This document shows, piece after piece, positions 43,160 through 51,044 of a stretch of 64,000 nt of DNA; position 1 is the first letter of the stretch; every line of letters starts with the position of its first letter. The notes under the pieces were generated by a model. The model was not told the DNA's origin and ran no database searches. It saw nothing but the letters and a program-made list of their open reading frames with translations. This DNA comes from Arthrobacter sp. GMC3. GTDB lineage: Bacteria > Actinomycetota > Actinomycetes > Actinomycetales > Micrococcaceae. A program made the position numbers and the translations under genes. The stretch lies in the NCBI RefSeq assembly GCF_002929305.1, contig NZ_PJIO01000003.1, positions 186,001 through 250,000 of the forward strand, in the 5' to 3' direction.

Positions 43160-43510
43160 ATGAACACCGCTCCAGCGATCGAGACAACCACAGATCAACT
43201 CTGCTGCGAACCCAGCGGGCAACCGGCGCTCAACGCTGCCGACGCTGTGGAATCGTCCCGAATCCTCAAGGCGCTATCCGATCCAAACAGACTGCGCTTG
43301 CTCTCGATCGTCAAAGCGGGCGACGGCGATGGGACCTGCGTATGTGACCTCACCGAGCCCTTGAACCTGGGCCAGCCCACCGTCTCCCACCACCTGAAGA
43401 TCTTGGTGGATGCCGGAATGCTGAAACGGGAAAAGCGTGGCACCTGGGCGTACTACTCCTTAGTCCCCGGCGCCTTGGAGGCTGCATCGGCAAGCATCCT
43501 GGCCCTGTGA
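43160..43510 (+). CDS. arsR: ArsR-type As(III)-responsive repressor
   Basis: 116 residues. Winged-helix core: RILKALSDPNRLRLLSIVKA and LGQPTVSHHLKILVDAGML. Metalloid ligands are probably Cys60 and Cys62 (TCVCDLTEP) with possible help from Cys15/Cys16 (QLCCEP). It should repress both its own gene and acr3-arsC until As(III) binds. ATG 43160 is chosen because the upstream codons extend into the operator. Confidence 0.92.
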   Translation: MNTAPAIETTTDQLCCEPSGQPALNAADAVESSRILKALSDPNRLRLLSIVKAGDGDGTCVCDLTEPLNLGQPTVSHHLKILVDAGMLKREKRGTWAYYSLVPGALEAASASILAL

Positions 43511-43695
43511 ACACGGAAATTCGGGATATGAAACCCACCGATTGGGCAGAAGTGGAACGGATCTACGCCGCAGGGATTGCCAACGGCAACGCCACTTTTG
43601 CCGAAGCTACACCGTCCATGGAGGACTTCTTCGCCCCTAGAATCCCGCGCCTAAACCATGTCGACGTCGACATGGTCGGGAATATGCTGGGTTAG
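43507..43695 (+). pseudogene. Truncated GNAT acetyltransferase (ArsN/PAT-like)
   Basis: 62 codons. MNTEIRDMKPTDWAEVERIY, AAGIANGNATFAEATPSMED is the start of phosphinothricin-acetyltransferase-like GNATs, which are frequent in ars operons as ArsN. After ~42 residues the frame leaves the family and ends; the acetyl-CoA-binding part is missing. The GTG start overlaps the arsR stop (GTGA), so it was once coupled to arsR. Confidence 0.72.
43655..43676. repeat. 22-bp perfect palindrome at the break of the GNAT gene
   Basis: ACCATGTCGAC followed directly by its exact reverse complement. It begins just where similarity to the acetyltransferase ends. It may be a recombination scar or a protein-binding site. 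Confidence 0.6.
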
Positions 43696-43874
43696 GCCAC
43701 CGCGAACGAGTCGGCCACATGACCTAAGGGCCTTACGCTGGTATCTGGCGGGACACAATCTTGGTCGAACAACGCCTGTAAAGAGTGTGGTCCACCATGC
43801 ATGTAGGCCCACTAAAAACAGGGCCTCACCGCGCACTACACTGCGCAGCCAGCCAGTGTCGCTGACCAACAATA

Positions 43875-44318
43875 TTAGGGGCTTGTCTTCCCAGCCTGAA
43901 GCTCACCAATCTGCTTGCGCGCTGCAGCGACGAGTTCCTCATTGGTATTCGCGTGTCCATTCAGGCCCCACCCACCGGGAACGGCCTCGGTCAGCAACAC
44001 CCATGTGCGCTCCGCCAAGGTTGGGTCATCCGCCGCCCTGGCAACGAGTTCCGTAAATTGGGAGACCACTGCGAGTTGCTTCTCGCGGTCTAGTGCGCCA
44101 GCATTCGTGAGCACCTGCACGCGAACGTAATTCGTGTCGCCGTCGATGTTGGAGAGGTCTCCCTGGGGCATTTCATGGACGAATCCGGCCGTGTTTTGGC
44201 GAAACATGGGAATGTCGGGAACACCCTCGATGATCCTCAATGTGCTCGCGAGGTCCTTTGCCAGCTGGTGTTTGTCCGCGAAAGTCCCTGCCGTTGCGTA
44301 CACGTCGATCATTGGCAT
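43875..44318 (-). CDS. Tautomerase-family protein (two-domain)
   Basis: 147 residues. After Met removal the chain begins with Pro (MPMIDVYATAGTFADKHQLA), the catalytic N-terminal proline of the 4-oxalocrotonate tautomerase superfamily. The length corresponds to two fused beta-alpha-beta units, as in cis-CaaD/MSAD-type members. NYVRVQVLTNAGALDREKQL starts the second unit. Substrate unknown. Confidence 0.78.
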   Translation of the reverse strand: MPMIDVYATAGTFADKHQLAKDLASTLRIIEGVPDIPMFRQNTAGFVHEMPQGDLSNIDGDTNYVRVQVLTNAGALDREKQLAVVSQFTELVARAADDPTLAERTWVLLTEAVPGGWGLNGHANTNEELVAAARKQIGELQAGKTSP

Positions 44319-44554
44319 TGACGTTCTCCTGTCTCAGATTTGAATCTTGCCGGTGGTCGTAATGATGCGCCGTTTCGCGCGGCGTAGTCAAGGAATGTGA
44401 TGGTTGAGCGAGCTGGCCGGGGGCGGGGCCTGCGCCACCGGCGACGAAGCGTGGTGCGTGCCGCAAGGTATACCCTCAAAGGCGGTCACAAAAAACGGGC
44501 TCCAGCGTAGTGTGGTATAAGCGAGTCGATTATCACATTGCCTGGAGGTTCAAG

Positions 44555-45070
44555 ATGGAACTCACACCAACCACCATCGTCGGCGTACCTGACCTGATGC
44601 ATGCCGTTCGGCGGGAAGCCCGGCGCATCACGGCCGACCACAAGGGAGACTATGTTGCCGAGCATGAAGCCATTCTCGCCAGGCTGAGCGCAGCCGATCT
44701 CATCACGGATGAGGAGGCCCAGACACTGCTCGGGCTCTACAAGACCGGATATAAGGCCGGAGAGCCGAAAGGCAACCCCCAACGGGCCTACTTTGAAACG
44801 CGGGAAGTGTACAGCCGAATGCTGGCGGGCAAAAAGACGAGCCCAGTGGCCCTTGTCATCGCATCGGTTGCGGTAGGTTCCTTCGACGTCAATGAGGGTC
44901 CCGACGGATCCACTACCGTCAAGATCGCTCGGGTCAGTTTTGGATCAAGCCTGGCCGGCATCGGGGCGGGGATCGGCTCGCTCCTGGGCGGTCCGGCAGG
45001 AGGGGTGCTGGGAGGGGCAATTGGCGGGTTGATTGGCGGAATCGTGGACGACAAGAAGGGCCAGAAGTAG
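44555..45070 (+). CDS. Protein with C-terminal glycine zipper
   Basis: 171 residues from ATG 44555 (TGGAGG upstream). The N-terminal ~90 residues are charged and helical (RREARRITADHKGDYVAEHE). The C-terminal part is a small-residue membrane stretch: SLAGIGAGIGSLLGGPAGGV then LGGAIGGLIGGIVDD. Such glycine zippers pack helices in membranes and occur in pore-forming peptides and outer-layer proteins. No signal peptide is seen. Function unknown; a convergent membrane-protein gene follows 16 nt later. Confidence 0.7.
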   Translation: MELTPTTIVGVPDLMHAVRREARRITADHKGDYVAEHEAILARLSAADLITDEEAQTLLGLYKTGYKAGEPKGNPQRAYFETREVYSRMLAGKKTSPVALVIASVAVGSFDVNEGPDGSTTVKIARVSFGSSLAGIGAGIGSLLGGPAGGVLGGAIGGLIGGIVDDKKGQK

Positions 45071-45086
45071 GGCTTGAGACGGGCCG

Positions 45087-46250
45087 TTAGGGCAGATCTG
45101 GACGTCGTCGTCGGGCAATCAACTGAGGATCGTCCGGCCTGACCTCCTTGGCGGTGCGGTTTAGGGGCCGGTGCGGCCGGACCGGTTCATATACGAACCG
45201 GCGCGGCCCGCTCCACATCGCTGGCGGGGCATCGATCGCGTAAGCCAGTGAGTACGCCACCTTTTCATAGTTGGCGCGCCAGCCCCGAAAATGCGGCCAG
45301 GCTTGTTCCGCGGTCACCTCAAGCGGAAAATCAACGGCCCGCAAGAGCTCCACAGCCTCCCGGAATTCGCCAAAGCTCACCTCGAGCGGGACATCAGGAT
45401 CAACGTCGTCCTCGACCCGTATTCGGATGGCCCGCGCCACTTGGTTCATGCAGGTAAACCCCATCCGCAGCACCAACCGGGCACGGGTGTTCGGGACGGA
45501 CTCGGGACTCAAGGAAAGTTGCAACGCCGCGGCATCCATCACGCTGAGCAGTGAAATGAGCCAGTTTGAGTATGGGGCCGGCGAGCGGAACCACATCAGG
45601 GTCAGGTAGGTGCTGTGTGACTCGGCCACCTCGGCCGCCCACCGCTCCCAGGTTCGGTACAGCTCGCCCAATTCTGTGGTGCCGTCCTGGGCGGCCATCC
45701 CATACCGGGTCCGAACCAGGATCTCCGGCCCCCACGCAGGTGACCCCGCCCGTGACACCAGAAGTGTGACATCAGCTTCCCGCCGGTTGAACGCCGCATA
45801 CAGGGTGGGCAGGTAGCCCACCTGCAAGCCGATGACGATCAACCCGGTAATGGCGGCCGCATAGACCAGTGCCGTGTTGCCAACGTTCGACGGCGCCGCG
45901 TAGCCCAGTGTGAACATTGCAGAACCTGCTTCGCTGGCGGCCTTCCACATGTCATCACCAACAAAGGGCAACAGAAGCAAGGTGAAGGAGATATCGAACA
46001 AGGCCACCCAAACGAGCAGGCGGACAAACAACGACATCGGTGACTGCCAGGCAAGGATCCGGTCACGAGTTTCATAGGCAGTGACCGGCTTCGTCAAGGC
46101 AAGAAACAACTTCGCGGTGACCTGGCCCGTAACCTCGGAGACGACGCTGCGTGTGGGCCGGGGCACGATCAGTGTTCCGATCACACTCATCCATGTCAGG
46201 AGCACACCAACTGCTCCGACGGAAAAACAGACCCACACGAGTACGCTCAA
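45087..46250 (-). CDS. Predicted membrane protein, possibly ion-channel-like
   Basis: 387 residues. An N-terminal TM lies at about 5-27, TM segments at about 75-97 and 125-150, and a re-entrant-like stretch before the last TM (GSAMFTLGYAAPSNVGNT) resembles the P-loop of two-TM potassium channels, although the TxGYGD filter is not conserved. The C-terminal ~230 residues are cytosolic and helical. The call as a channel is a guess from layout only. A conserved actinobacterial hypothetical is the safer description. Confidence 0.65.
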   Translation of the reverse strand: MSVLVWVCFSVGAVGVLLTWMSVIGTLIVPRPTRSVVSEVTGQVTAKLFLALTKPVTAYETRDRILAWQSPMSLFVRLLVWVALFDISFTLLLLPFVGDDMWKAASEAGSAMFTLGYAAPSNVGNTALVYAAAITGLIVIGLQVGYLPTLYAAFNRREADVTLLVSRAGSPAWGPEILVRTRYGMAAQDGTTELGELYRTWERWAAEVAESHSTYLTLMWFRSPAPYSNWLISLLSVMDAAALQLSLSPESVPNTRARLVLRMGFTCMNQVARAIRIRVEDDVDPDVPLEVSFGEFREAVELLRAVDFPLEVTAEQAWPHFRGWRANYEKVAYSLAYAIDAPPAMWSGPRRFVYEPVRPHRPLNRTAKEVRPDDPQLIARRRRPDLP

Positions 46251-46280
46251 GACACCCTTTCGCTAGTCTCCGTCATTGGC

Positions 46281-47276
46281 TTACGCGTCGGTTCGTCCCG
46301 GACCGAGCGTCCGAGCCAGCCAGGAAAGGATCGTCTCCAGGGCTTCCGGGTCAAGGCGAGTACCTGGCTCGTTGTAGCCGTTCCCCGGCGACGCGGCCAC
46401 CTCTGCGGGGGTACGGGTGTCTTCCTTGAAAACATGATTGGCGTTGGGCGGGAAGGCGAAGGTCACGTTCGCCATGCCCGCGGCGGCCTCTTGGAGCGGG
46501 ACGCCGTCGGCGTGCTCGTCGATCTGCACGTCCCTGCCGCCGATGAGCACCAGCGTAGGGATTTGCACGTTCACGAGAGAATCGCAGGTGGATTCCACCC
46601 ACAGCTCGCGGGCCAGCGGCAGATTCATCGGGGCCTCGAAGCTTGCCAGGACCATCTTCACACTGTCAGGCAGGGCGGGGTCGGGATTCATTGGCTCTCC
46701 AGCCGCGTAGCGCGCAGCGGCCGCCTCGACCTTGGGCATCAACTGCGCCCCTCCGGGAAACTGGCTGGATTGCAGGGCCAGCTGGGACAGCAGCACGTCT
46801 TGGATCGGGCGCCCCGGTGGTGCTGCGAGCACCACCGCGGCGAAGGGAACCTCCTGGGTGCTTGTCGCGTAGTGGAGCACATGGAGGGCGCCCTCGCTGT
46901 TGCCGAAGCCCACCAGTTGTGAAGTGTCAACGAAGTCCAGTGCGCAAAGCGCCCCAACCGCCGCGACAAGCTCGTCCAGGTGGGAACTCATGCTCACCTT
47001 CCCGAAAAGCTTCGTGACGTTTTCCATCGCATGCGGTCCCGACGCTCGCTTGTCATAGCGCAGCGAAAGAATGCCGGCGTCGGCGAACGCCTGCGCAAAA
47101 AGCCTCCCACTGCCATTGCTCCCGGGAAGCAGCGGCGAACACCAATCCCGGTCGGTGGGGCCACTGCCAGCCACAAGGACCACCGCTGGGAATGGACCCT
47201 CGCCGTCGGGCCGGACAACCGTGCCCTCCATGGCGATCCCATCCAGCGTCCAGGACATGTCAAAAGAACTCGTCAT
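46281..47276 (-). CDS. Alpha/beta hydrolase
   Basis: 331 residues from ATG 47276. VVLVAGSGPTDRDW forms the oxyanion-hole strand; GFGNSEGALHVLH carries the serine nucleophile in GNSEG; LVLIGGRDVQIDEHAD holds the Asp and NANHVFKED the His. The closest general match is the BAAT/X-Pro-peptidase-like esterases. The enzyme is cytosolic and its substrate unknown. It is divergent from the padR operon. Confidence 0.85.
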   Translation of the reverse strand: MTSSFDMSWTLDGIAMEGTVVRPDGEGPFPAVVLVAGSGPTDRDWCSPLLPGSNGSGRLFAQAFADAGILSLRYDKRASGPHAMENVTKLFGKVSMSSHLDELVAAVGALCALDFVDTSQLVGFGNSEGALHVLHYATSTQEVPFAAVVLAAPPGRPIQDVLLSQLALQSSQFPGGAQLMPKVEAAAARYAAGEPMNPDPALPDSVKMVLASFEAPMNLPLARELWVESTCDSLVNVQIPTLVLIGGRDVQIDEHADGVPLQEAAAGMANVTFAFPPNANHVFKEDTRTPAEVAASPGNGYNEPGTRLDPEALETILSWLARTLGPGRTDA

Positions 47277-47356
47277 GATCACAGTCTCACAGCGAACTTG
47301 ATACCCGGCAACCATCACACAGGAGAAAAACTTTGTTCAAAAAGAGCTTGCACGTC

Positions 47357-47404
47357 AACTACTTGGTGCTACTATGTAGTGGTAGCTAGCACTACTGAGT
47401 AGTT
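47357..47404. promoter_or_regulatory. Nested inverted repeats in the padR promoter
   Basis: AACTACT (47357-47363) pairs with AGTAGTT (47398-47404), and GTGCTA (47366-47371) with TAGCAC (47387-47392). The block lies just before the padR ribosome binding site (GGAGG) and is a likely PadR operator. Confidence 0.5.
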
Positions 47405-47418
47405 CGAGGAGGTGCCTA

Positions 47419-47748
47419 ATGGGCAAGCAGATGACAGAGATGCTCAAGGGCACGCTGGAAGGGATCGTCCTGGCGATCCTGGCCGGAGCGCCTGCATACG
47501 GCTACGAGATTACGACCCAGCTACGTGAACAGGGTTTCTCCGATATTGCCGAGGGCACCGTTTATGCGTTGCTCGTGCGGATGGAGCGCAATGGTCTGGT
47601 CGAGGTGGAAAAAGTCCCCTCGGAGAAGGGGCCGCCACGCAAGGTGTATTCGCTGAACACCAAAGGTCAGGTTTATCTCGAAGAGTTCTGGAGGACGTGG
47701 AGCTTCCTCGCAGAACGGCTCGGAAAGCTCCAACAAGGAGGAAAGTGA
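47419..47748 (+). CDS. PadR-family regulator
   Basis: 109 residues. LKGTLEGIVLAILAGAPAYG, YEITTQLREQGFSDIAEGTV and YALLVRMERNGLVEVEKVPS form the winged-helix core; the short C-terminal helix dimerises. It is the first gene of a four-gene operon with a DUF1048 protein and an ABC-type exporter, the arrangement seen for drug-inducible efflux cassettes. GGAGG precedes the ATG. Confidence 0.9.
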   Translation: MGKQMTEMLKGTLEGIVLAILAGAPAYGYEITTQLREQGFSDIAEGTVYALLVRMERNGLVEVEKVPSEKGPPRKVYSLNTKGQVYLEEFWRTWSFLAERLGKLQQGGK

Positions 47749-47749
47749 A

Positions 47750-48115
47750 ATGGCAGTGAAGTGGATCGAGCTGGTCACCGGATCGCTCGAACAAAAGAAG
47801 CAGTACAAGCAGTACAAGACCCGGATCGACTCCCTGCCAGAGCCCTACGGCACAGCCGCTAAGGCACTGCAGCGGTACTTCATGTACAACGGGGGCGTCA
47901 CAGATGGTGAGACCGCTCTGAAAATGATGGGCGACTTCGTCGATCTTTGGGAGCGCGCAGCTGTGGACGGAACCCCCGTACGTTCAATCGTTGGGGAAGA
48001 CCCCGTCGATTTCGCCGACACATTCTCCGCGGCCTACGGCGGCAAGCAGTGGATCGACAAGGAACGCGAGCGGCTCAACAAGGCAATCGACGGCGCCGCG
48101 GACACAGAACCGTAA
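47750..48115 (+). CDS. DUF1048 family protein
   Basis: 121 residues. KKQYKQYKTRIDSLPEPYGT, ALQRYFMYNGGVTDG and DPVDFADTFSAAYGGKQWID are the DUF1048 landmarks. This family nearly always sits between padR and an ABC exporter; its role is unknown. The start lies 1 nt after the padR stop. Confidence 0.88.
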   Translation: MAVKWIELVTGSLEQKKQYKQYKTRIDSLPEPYGTAAKALQRYFMYNGGVTDGETALKMMGDFVDLWERAAVDGTPVRSIVGEDPVDFADTFSAAYGGKQWIDKERERLNKAIDGAADTEP

Positions 48116-48140
48116 CCACACGAGATGTAAGGACTAGGAC

Positions 48141-48965
48141 ATGACAACCCATCAGGCCACGGGGCCTGCGATCCACGTGCAGGGACTGCAAAAGTCCTAT
48201 AAGAAGGTGGAGGTGCTGCGCGGCGTCGACTTCGACGTGACGCAGGGCAGCATTTTCGCCCTCCTCGGCTCGAACGGGGCCGGCAAGACCACGGTGATAA
48301 ACATTCTGGCGACCCTGCTGGCGGCCGACGCCGGCGCTGCCGCCGTCAATGGCTACGATGTCGCCACACAGGCGGCGCAGGTACGTGAATCCATCAGCCT
48401 CACGGGGCAGTTTGCGGCCGTTGATGAAATCCTCACCGGGCGGGAAAACCTGGTGCTGGTGGCCCGCTTGCGACACCTGAAGAACCCGGGCACCATCGCC
48501 GAAGAGCTGCTCGATCGATTCACGCTCACCGAGGCGGCAGGGCGGAAAGTTGCCACCTACTCCGGCGGAATGCGTCGACGCCTCGACATCGCCATGAGCC
48601 TGATCGGAAACCCGGAGGTGATCTTCCTTGACGAGCCGACCACGGGGTTGGACCCCGCGGCACGTATTGAAGTGTGGCAGGCGGTCAAGGAACTCGCCGC
48701 CCACGGCACCACGGTGCTGCTGACCACGCAATACCTGGATGAGGCCGAACACCTCGCCGACCGGATAGCCATCCTCCACGAGGGGCGGATCATCGTCAAC
48801 GGCACCCTGCCCGAGCTCAAGGCGCTGCTGCCGCCGGCCAAGGTTGAATACGTGGAGAAGCAGCCCACTCTCGAAGACGTCTTCTTCGCCATTGTGGGCG
48901 ACAACGGAAAGGATGGCGACGCCGGGGACCTCAGCACCACCGTGAACAGTGAGGAAAAGCCATGA
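48141..48965 (+). CDS. ABC transporter ATPase (DrrA type)
   Basis: 274 residues. Walker A GSNGAGKTTV, signature YSGGMRRRLDI, Walker B VIFLDEPTTGLD and an H-loop in LTTQYLDEAEHLAD. The C-terminal GTLPELKALLPPAKVEYV then PTLEDVFFAIVG is typical of DrrA-like drug exporters. It energises export through the permease encoded next. Confidence 0.92.
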   Translation: MTTHQATGPAIHVQGLQKSYKKVEVLRGVDFDVTQGSIFALLGSNGAGKTTVINILATLLAADAGAAAVNGYDVATQAAQVRESISLTGQFAAVDEILTGRENLVLVARLRHLKNPGTIAEELLDRFTLTEAAGRKVATYSGGMRRRLDIAMSLIGNPEVIFLDEPTTGLDPAARIEVWQAVKELAAHGTTVLLTTQYLDEAEHLADRIAILHEGRIIVNGTLPELKALLPPAKVEYVEKQPTLEDVFFAIVGDNGKDGDAGDLSTTVNSEEKP

Positions 48966-49726
48966 ACAAGCACTTCATTGGCGACACCACCGTCCTCTTG
49001 GGACGGTCCCTACGCCACATCCTGCGCAGCCCGGACACTATTATCACGACCACCATCATGCCGATCGCGTTCCTACTGCTGTTTGTCTACGTGTTCGGCG
49101 GTGCCATCAATACCGGATCCGATTCCTATGTGAGTTACCTGCTGCCTGGCATCTTGCTCATCACCATTGCCTCGGGCGTCGCCTACACTGCCTACCGGCT
49201 CTTCCTGGACTTGAAGGGCGGAATCTTCGAACGATTCCAGTCCATGCCGATCGCCCGCTCCTCCGTGCTCTGGGCTCACGTGCTGACATCACTAGTTGCA
49301 AACTTGGTCTCTGTGGCCGTGGTGGTGCTGGTTTCCCTGCTCATGGGTTTCCGCACAGGCGCCGGAGTACTTACATGGTTGGCAGTTGCCGGGATTTTGA
49401 TCCTATTCACCCTGGCGCTGACGTGGCTGGCCGTCATTGCTGGCCTTTCCGCGAAGACCGTGGACGGGGCCAGCGCGTTTTCTTACCCGCTGATCTTCCT
49501 TCCGTTCATCAGCTCGGCATTCGTTCCCACAGCCAGCATGCCCGGCCCGGTGCGCGCCTTCGCCGAGAACCAGCCGGTTACCTCGATCGTGGACACGATC
49601 CGGAACCTATTCGCCCAGCAGCCCGTTGGCACCGACATCTGGGTTGCCCTGGCCTGGTGCCTGGGCATCCTGGTAATCGCCTACGTTTTAGCCATGGCCG
49701 CCTACCGGCGCAAGATCTCCGGTTGA
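48962..49726 (+). CDS. ABC-2 type exporter permease (DrrB type)
   Basis: 254 residues, six membrane segments, with SLRHILRSPDTIITTTIMPI at the start and the DrrB motifs FERFQSMPIARSSVLWAHVL and FISSAFVPTASMPGPVRAFA. The start overlaps the ATPase stop by 4 nt. Substrate unknown; a lipophilic drug or lipid is plausible. Confidence 0.9.
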   Translation: MNKHFIGDTTVLLGRSLRHILRSPDTIITTTIMPIAFLLLFVYVFGGAINTGSDSYVSYLLPGILLITIASGVAYTAYRLFLDLKGGIFERFQSMPIARSSVLWAHVLTSLVANLVSVAVVVLVSLLMGFRTGAGVLTWLAVAGILILFTLALTWLAVIAGLSAKTVDGASAFSYPLIFLPFISSAFVPTASMPGPVRAFAENQPVTSIVDTIRNLFAQQPVGTDIWVALAWCLGILVIAYVLAMAAYRRKISG

Positions 49727-49792
49727 GCATTCCAAGAGCAGATCAGTCGCAGAGCGAGGTCCAAGAAGCAACCATGTGAGGTGCCCTCACGC

Positions 49793-49824
49793 AACAGCCC
49801 CCAGTGATTCATCTGGGGGCTGTT
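49793..49824 (+). terminator. Rho-independent terminator
   Basis: 12-bp arms AACAGCCCCCAG and CTGGGGGCTGTT around TGATTCAT, followed by TGGTCTTCTGTTT. It ends the padR/exporter operon. Confidence 0.85.
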
Positions 49825-49897
49825 TGGTCTTCTGTTTACGAAACGCACCGCATTCGGCCGCGTCGAGTTTTATGCTGGGTGAAGCAAATCACGAAAC

Positions 49898-49922
49898 CGT
49901 TTACGTAAACCGTTTGCGTAAC
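49898..49922. promoter_or_regulatory. LacI-family operators
   Basis: A perfect 12-bp palindrome GTTTACGTAAAC (49899-49910) is followed directly by a near copy CGTTTGCGTAAC (49911-49922), both just upstream of the lacI-type gene. The central CG with flanking TTnnC/GnnAA fits LacI/GalR sites. Confidence 0.7.
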
Positions 49923-49943
49923 ACTCGAAGATGAGGAGAATCG

Positions 49944-50927
49944 GTGGCCACCATCAGGGATGTAGCCAGGCACGCAGGAGTGTCTCCGGCCACCGTTTCC
50001 CGGGTTGTCAATGGGCTGGTTGGCTACTCTGACGCAACCCGGACTCGCGTCGAGCAGGCCGTCAACGCCCTTGACTACGAGACCGACTACCTGGCACGAG
50101 GACTAAAAACACGCCAAACATCCGTAATCGGGGTGCTTGCACCCATGGTGTCCGATGCATTGGCGTCCCAGGTGATGCAGGGCATTGAAATCGCTGCCCA
50201 GGAAGGCGGTTACGCGGTGATGCTGGGCCGCACAGGCGTTAAGTCGACATTCATCGCCAGCTACCTGCGCACGTTGCGCACCTACCGGGCCGCCGGCGTC
50301 GTACTGATCTCCGCTGTCATCACGCCCGAAATTCGTCAGCTGCTGGGCCCGAATATCCCCGTGATCTCGGTGGCCATCAGTGACAAGTCCGGCTCCCCCG
50401 CCGTTGCCATCGACGACGAAAAGGCCGCCTACGATGCCACACGGTATCTTCTGGGCCTGGGACACCGTCGCATCGGGCTCCTGGCCGGAGACCCCAGCTC
50501 AATCTACGTCGCCAAGCCAAGGTCCCAGGGCTATATGCGTGCCATGACCGAGGCCCGCTGCATACCTGTTACAACGACGGGCACCTTTTTCTATGAAAGT
50601 GGAGCCCAGGGTTTGGGGGAACTACTGGCGCAAGATCCGGCACTCACCGCGATCTTTGCCGTTAGTGACGAGATGGGCGTCGCCGTGGTCAATGAACTGC
50701 AAAGACTCGGCCGCAGGGTCCCCGAAGATGTCTCTGTTCTCGGATTCGATGACACCTCCACGGCCCGGCATGTGCAACCCACCCTGAGCACCATGGCCCA
50801 ACCCTTGGAAGAGATGGGCAGGACCGCCGTCACAAAACTCTTGCGGGCCCGAAACCTCGGCCCAAAAGTCATGCCCCACCGGCTCGTTGAACGCGGCTCC
50901 ACAGCCCCTCCTCGCCGCACCAGCTAA
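49944..50927 (+). CDS. LacI-family repressor of the alpha-glucoside operon
   Basis: 327 residues from GTG 49944. HTH and hinge: MATIRDVARHAGVSPATVSR, VVNGLVGYSDATRTRVEQAV. The sensor domain includes FYESGAQGLGELLAQDPALT and VSVLGFDDTSTARHVQPTLS. It probably represses itself and the following binding-protein/permease/glucosidase genes through the operators at 49898-49922, with a glucoside as inducer. Confidence 0.9.
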   Translation: MATIRDVARHAGVSPATVSRVVNGLVGYSDATRTRVEQAVNALDYETDYLARGLKTRQTSVIGVLAPMVSDALASQVMQGIEIAAQEGGYAVMLGRTGVKSTFIASYLRTLRTYRAAGVVLISAVITPEIRQLLGPNIPVISVAISDKSGSPAVAIDDEKAAYDATRYLLGLGHRRIGLLAGDPSSIYVAKPRSQGYMRAMTEARCIPVTTTGTFFYESGAQGLGELLAQDPALTAIFAVSDEMGVAVVNELQRLGRRVPEDVSVLGFDDTSTARHVQPTLSTMAQPLEEMGRTAVTKLLRARNLGPKVMPHRLVERGSTAPPRRTS

Positions 50928-51044
50928 GCATCCGGCCGGCCACACCCTCACTTTCCCACCACTCAACGCGAGCGCTGGCGCATTCCTGCGCCCGCCGTCG
51001 TTCCTTCCACCCTGCACGAAAACAACACAAACCAAGGAGCATCC

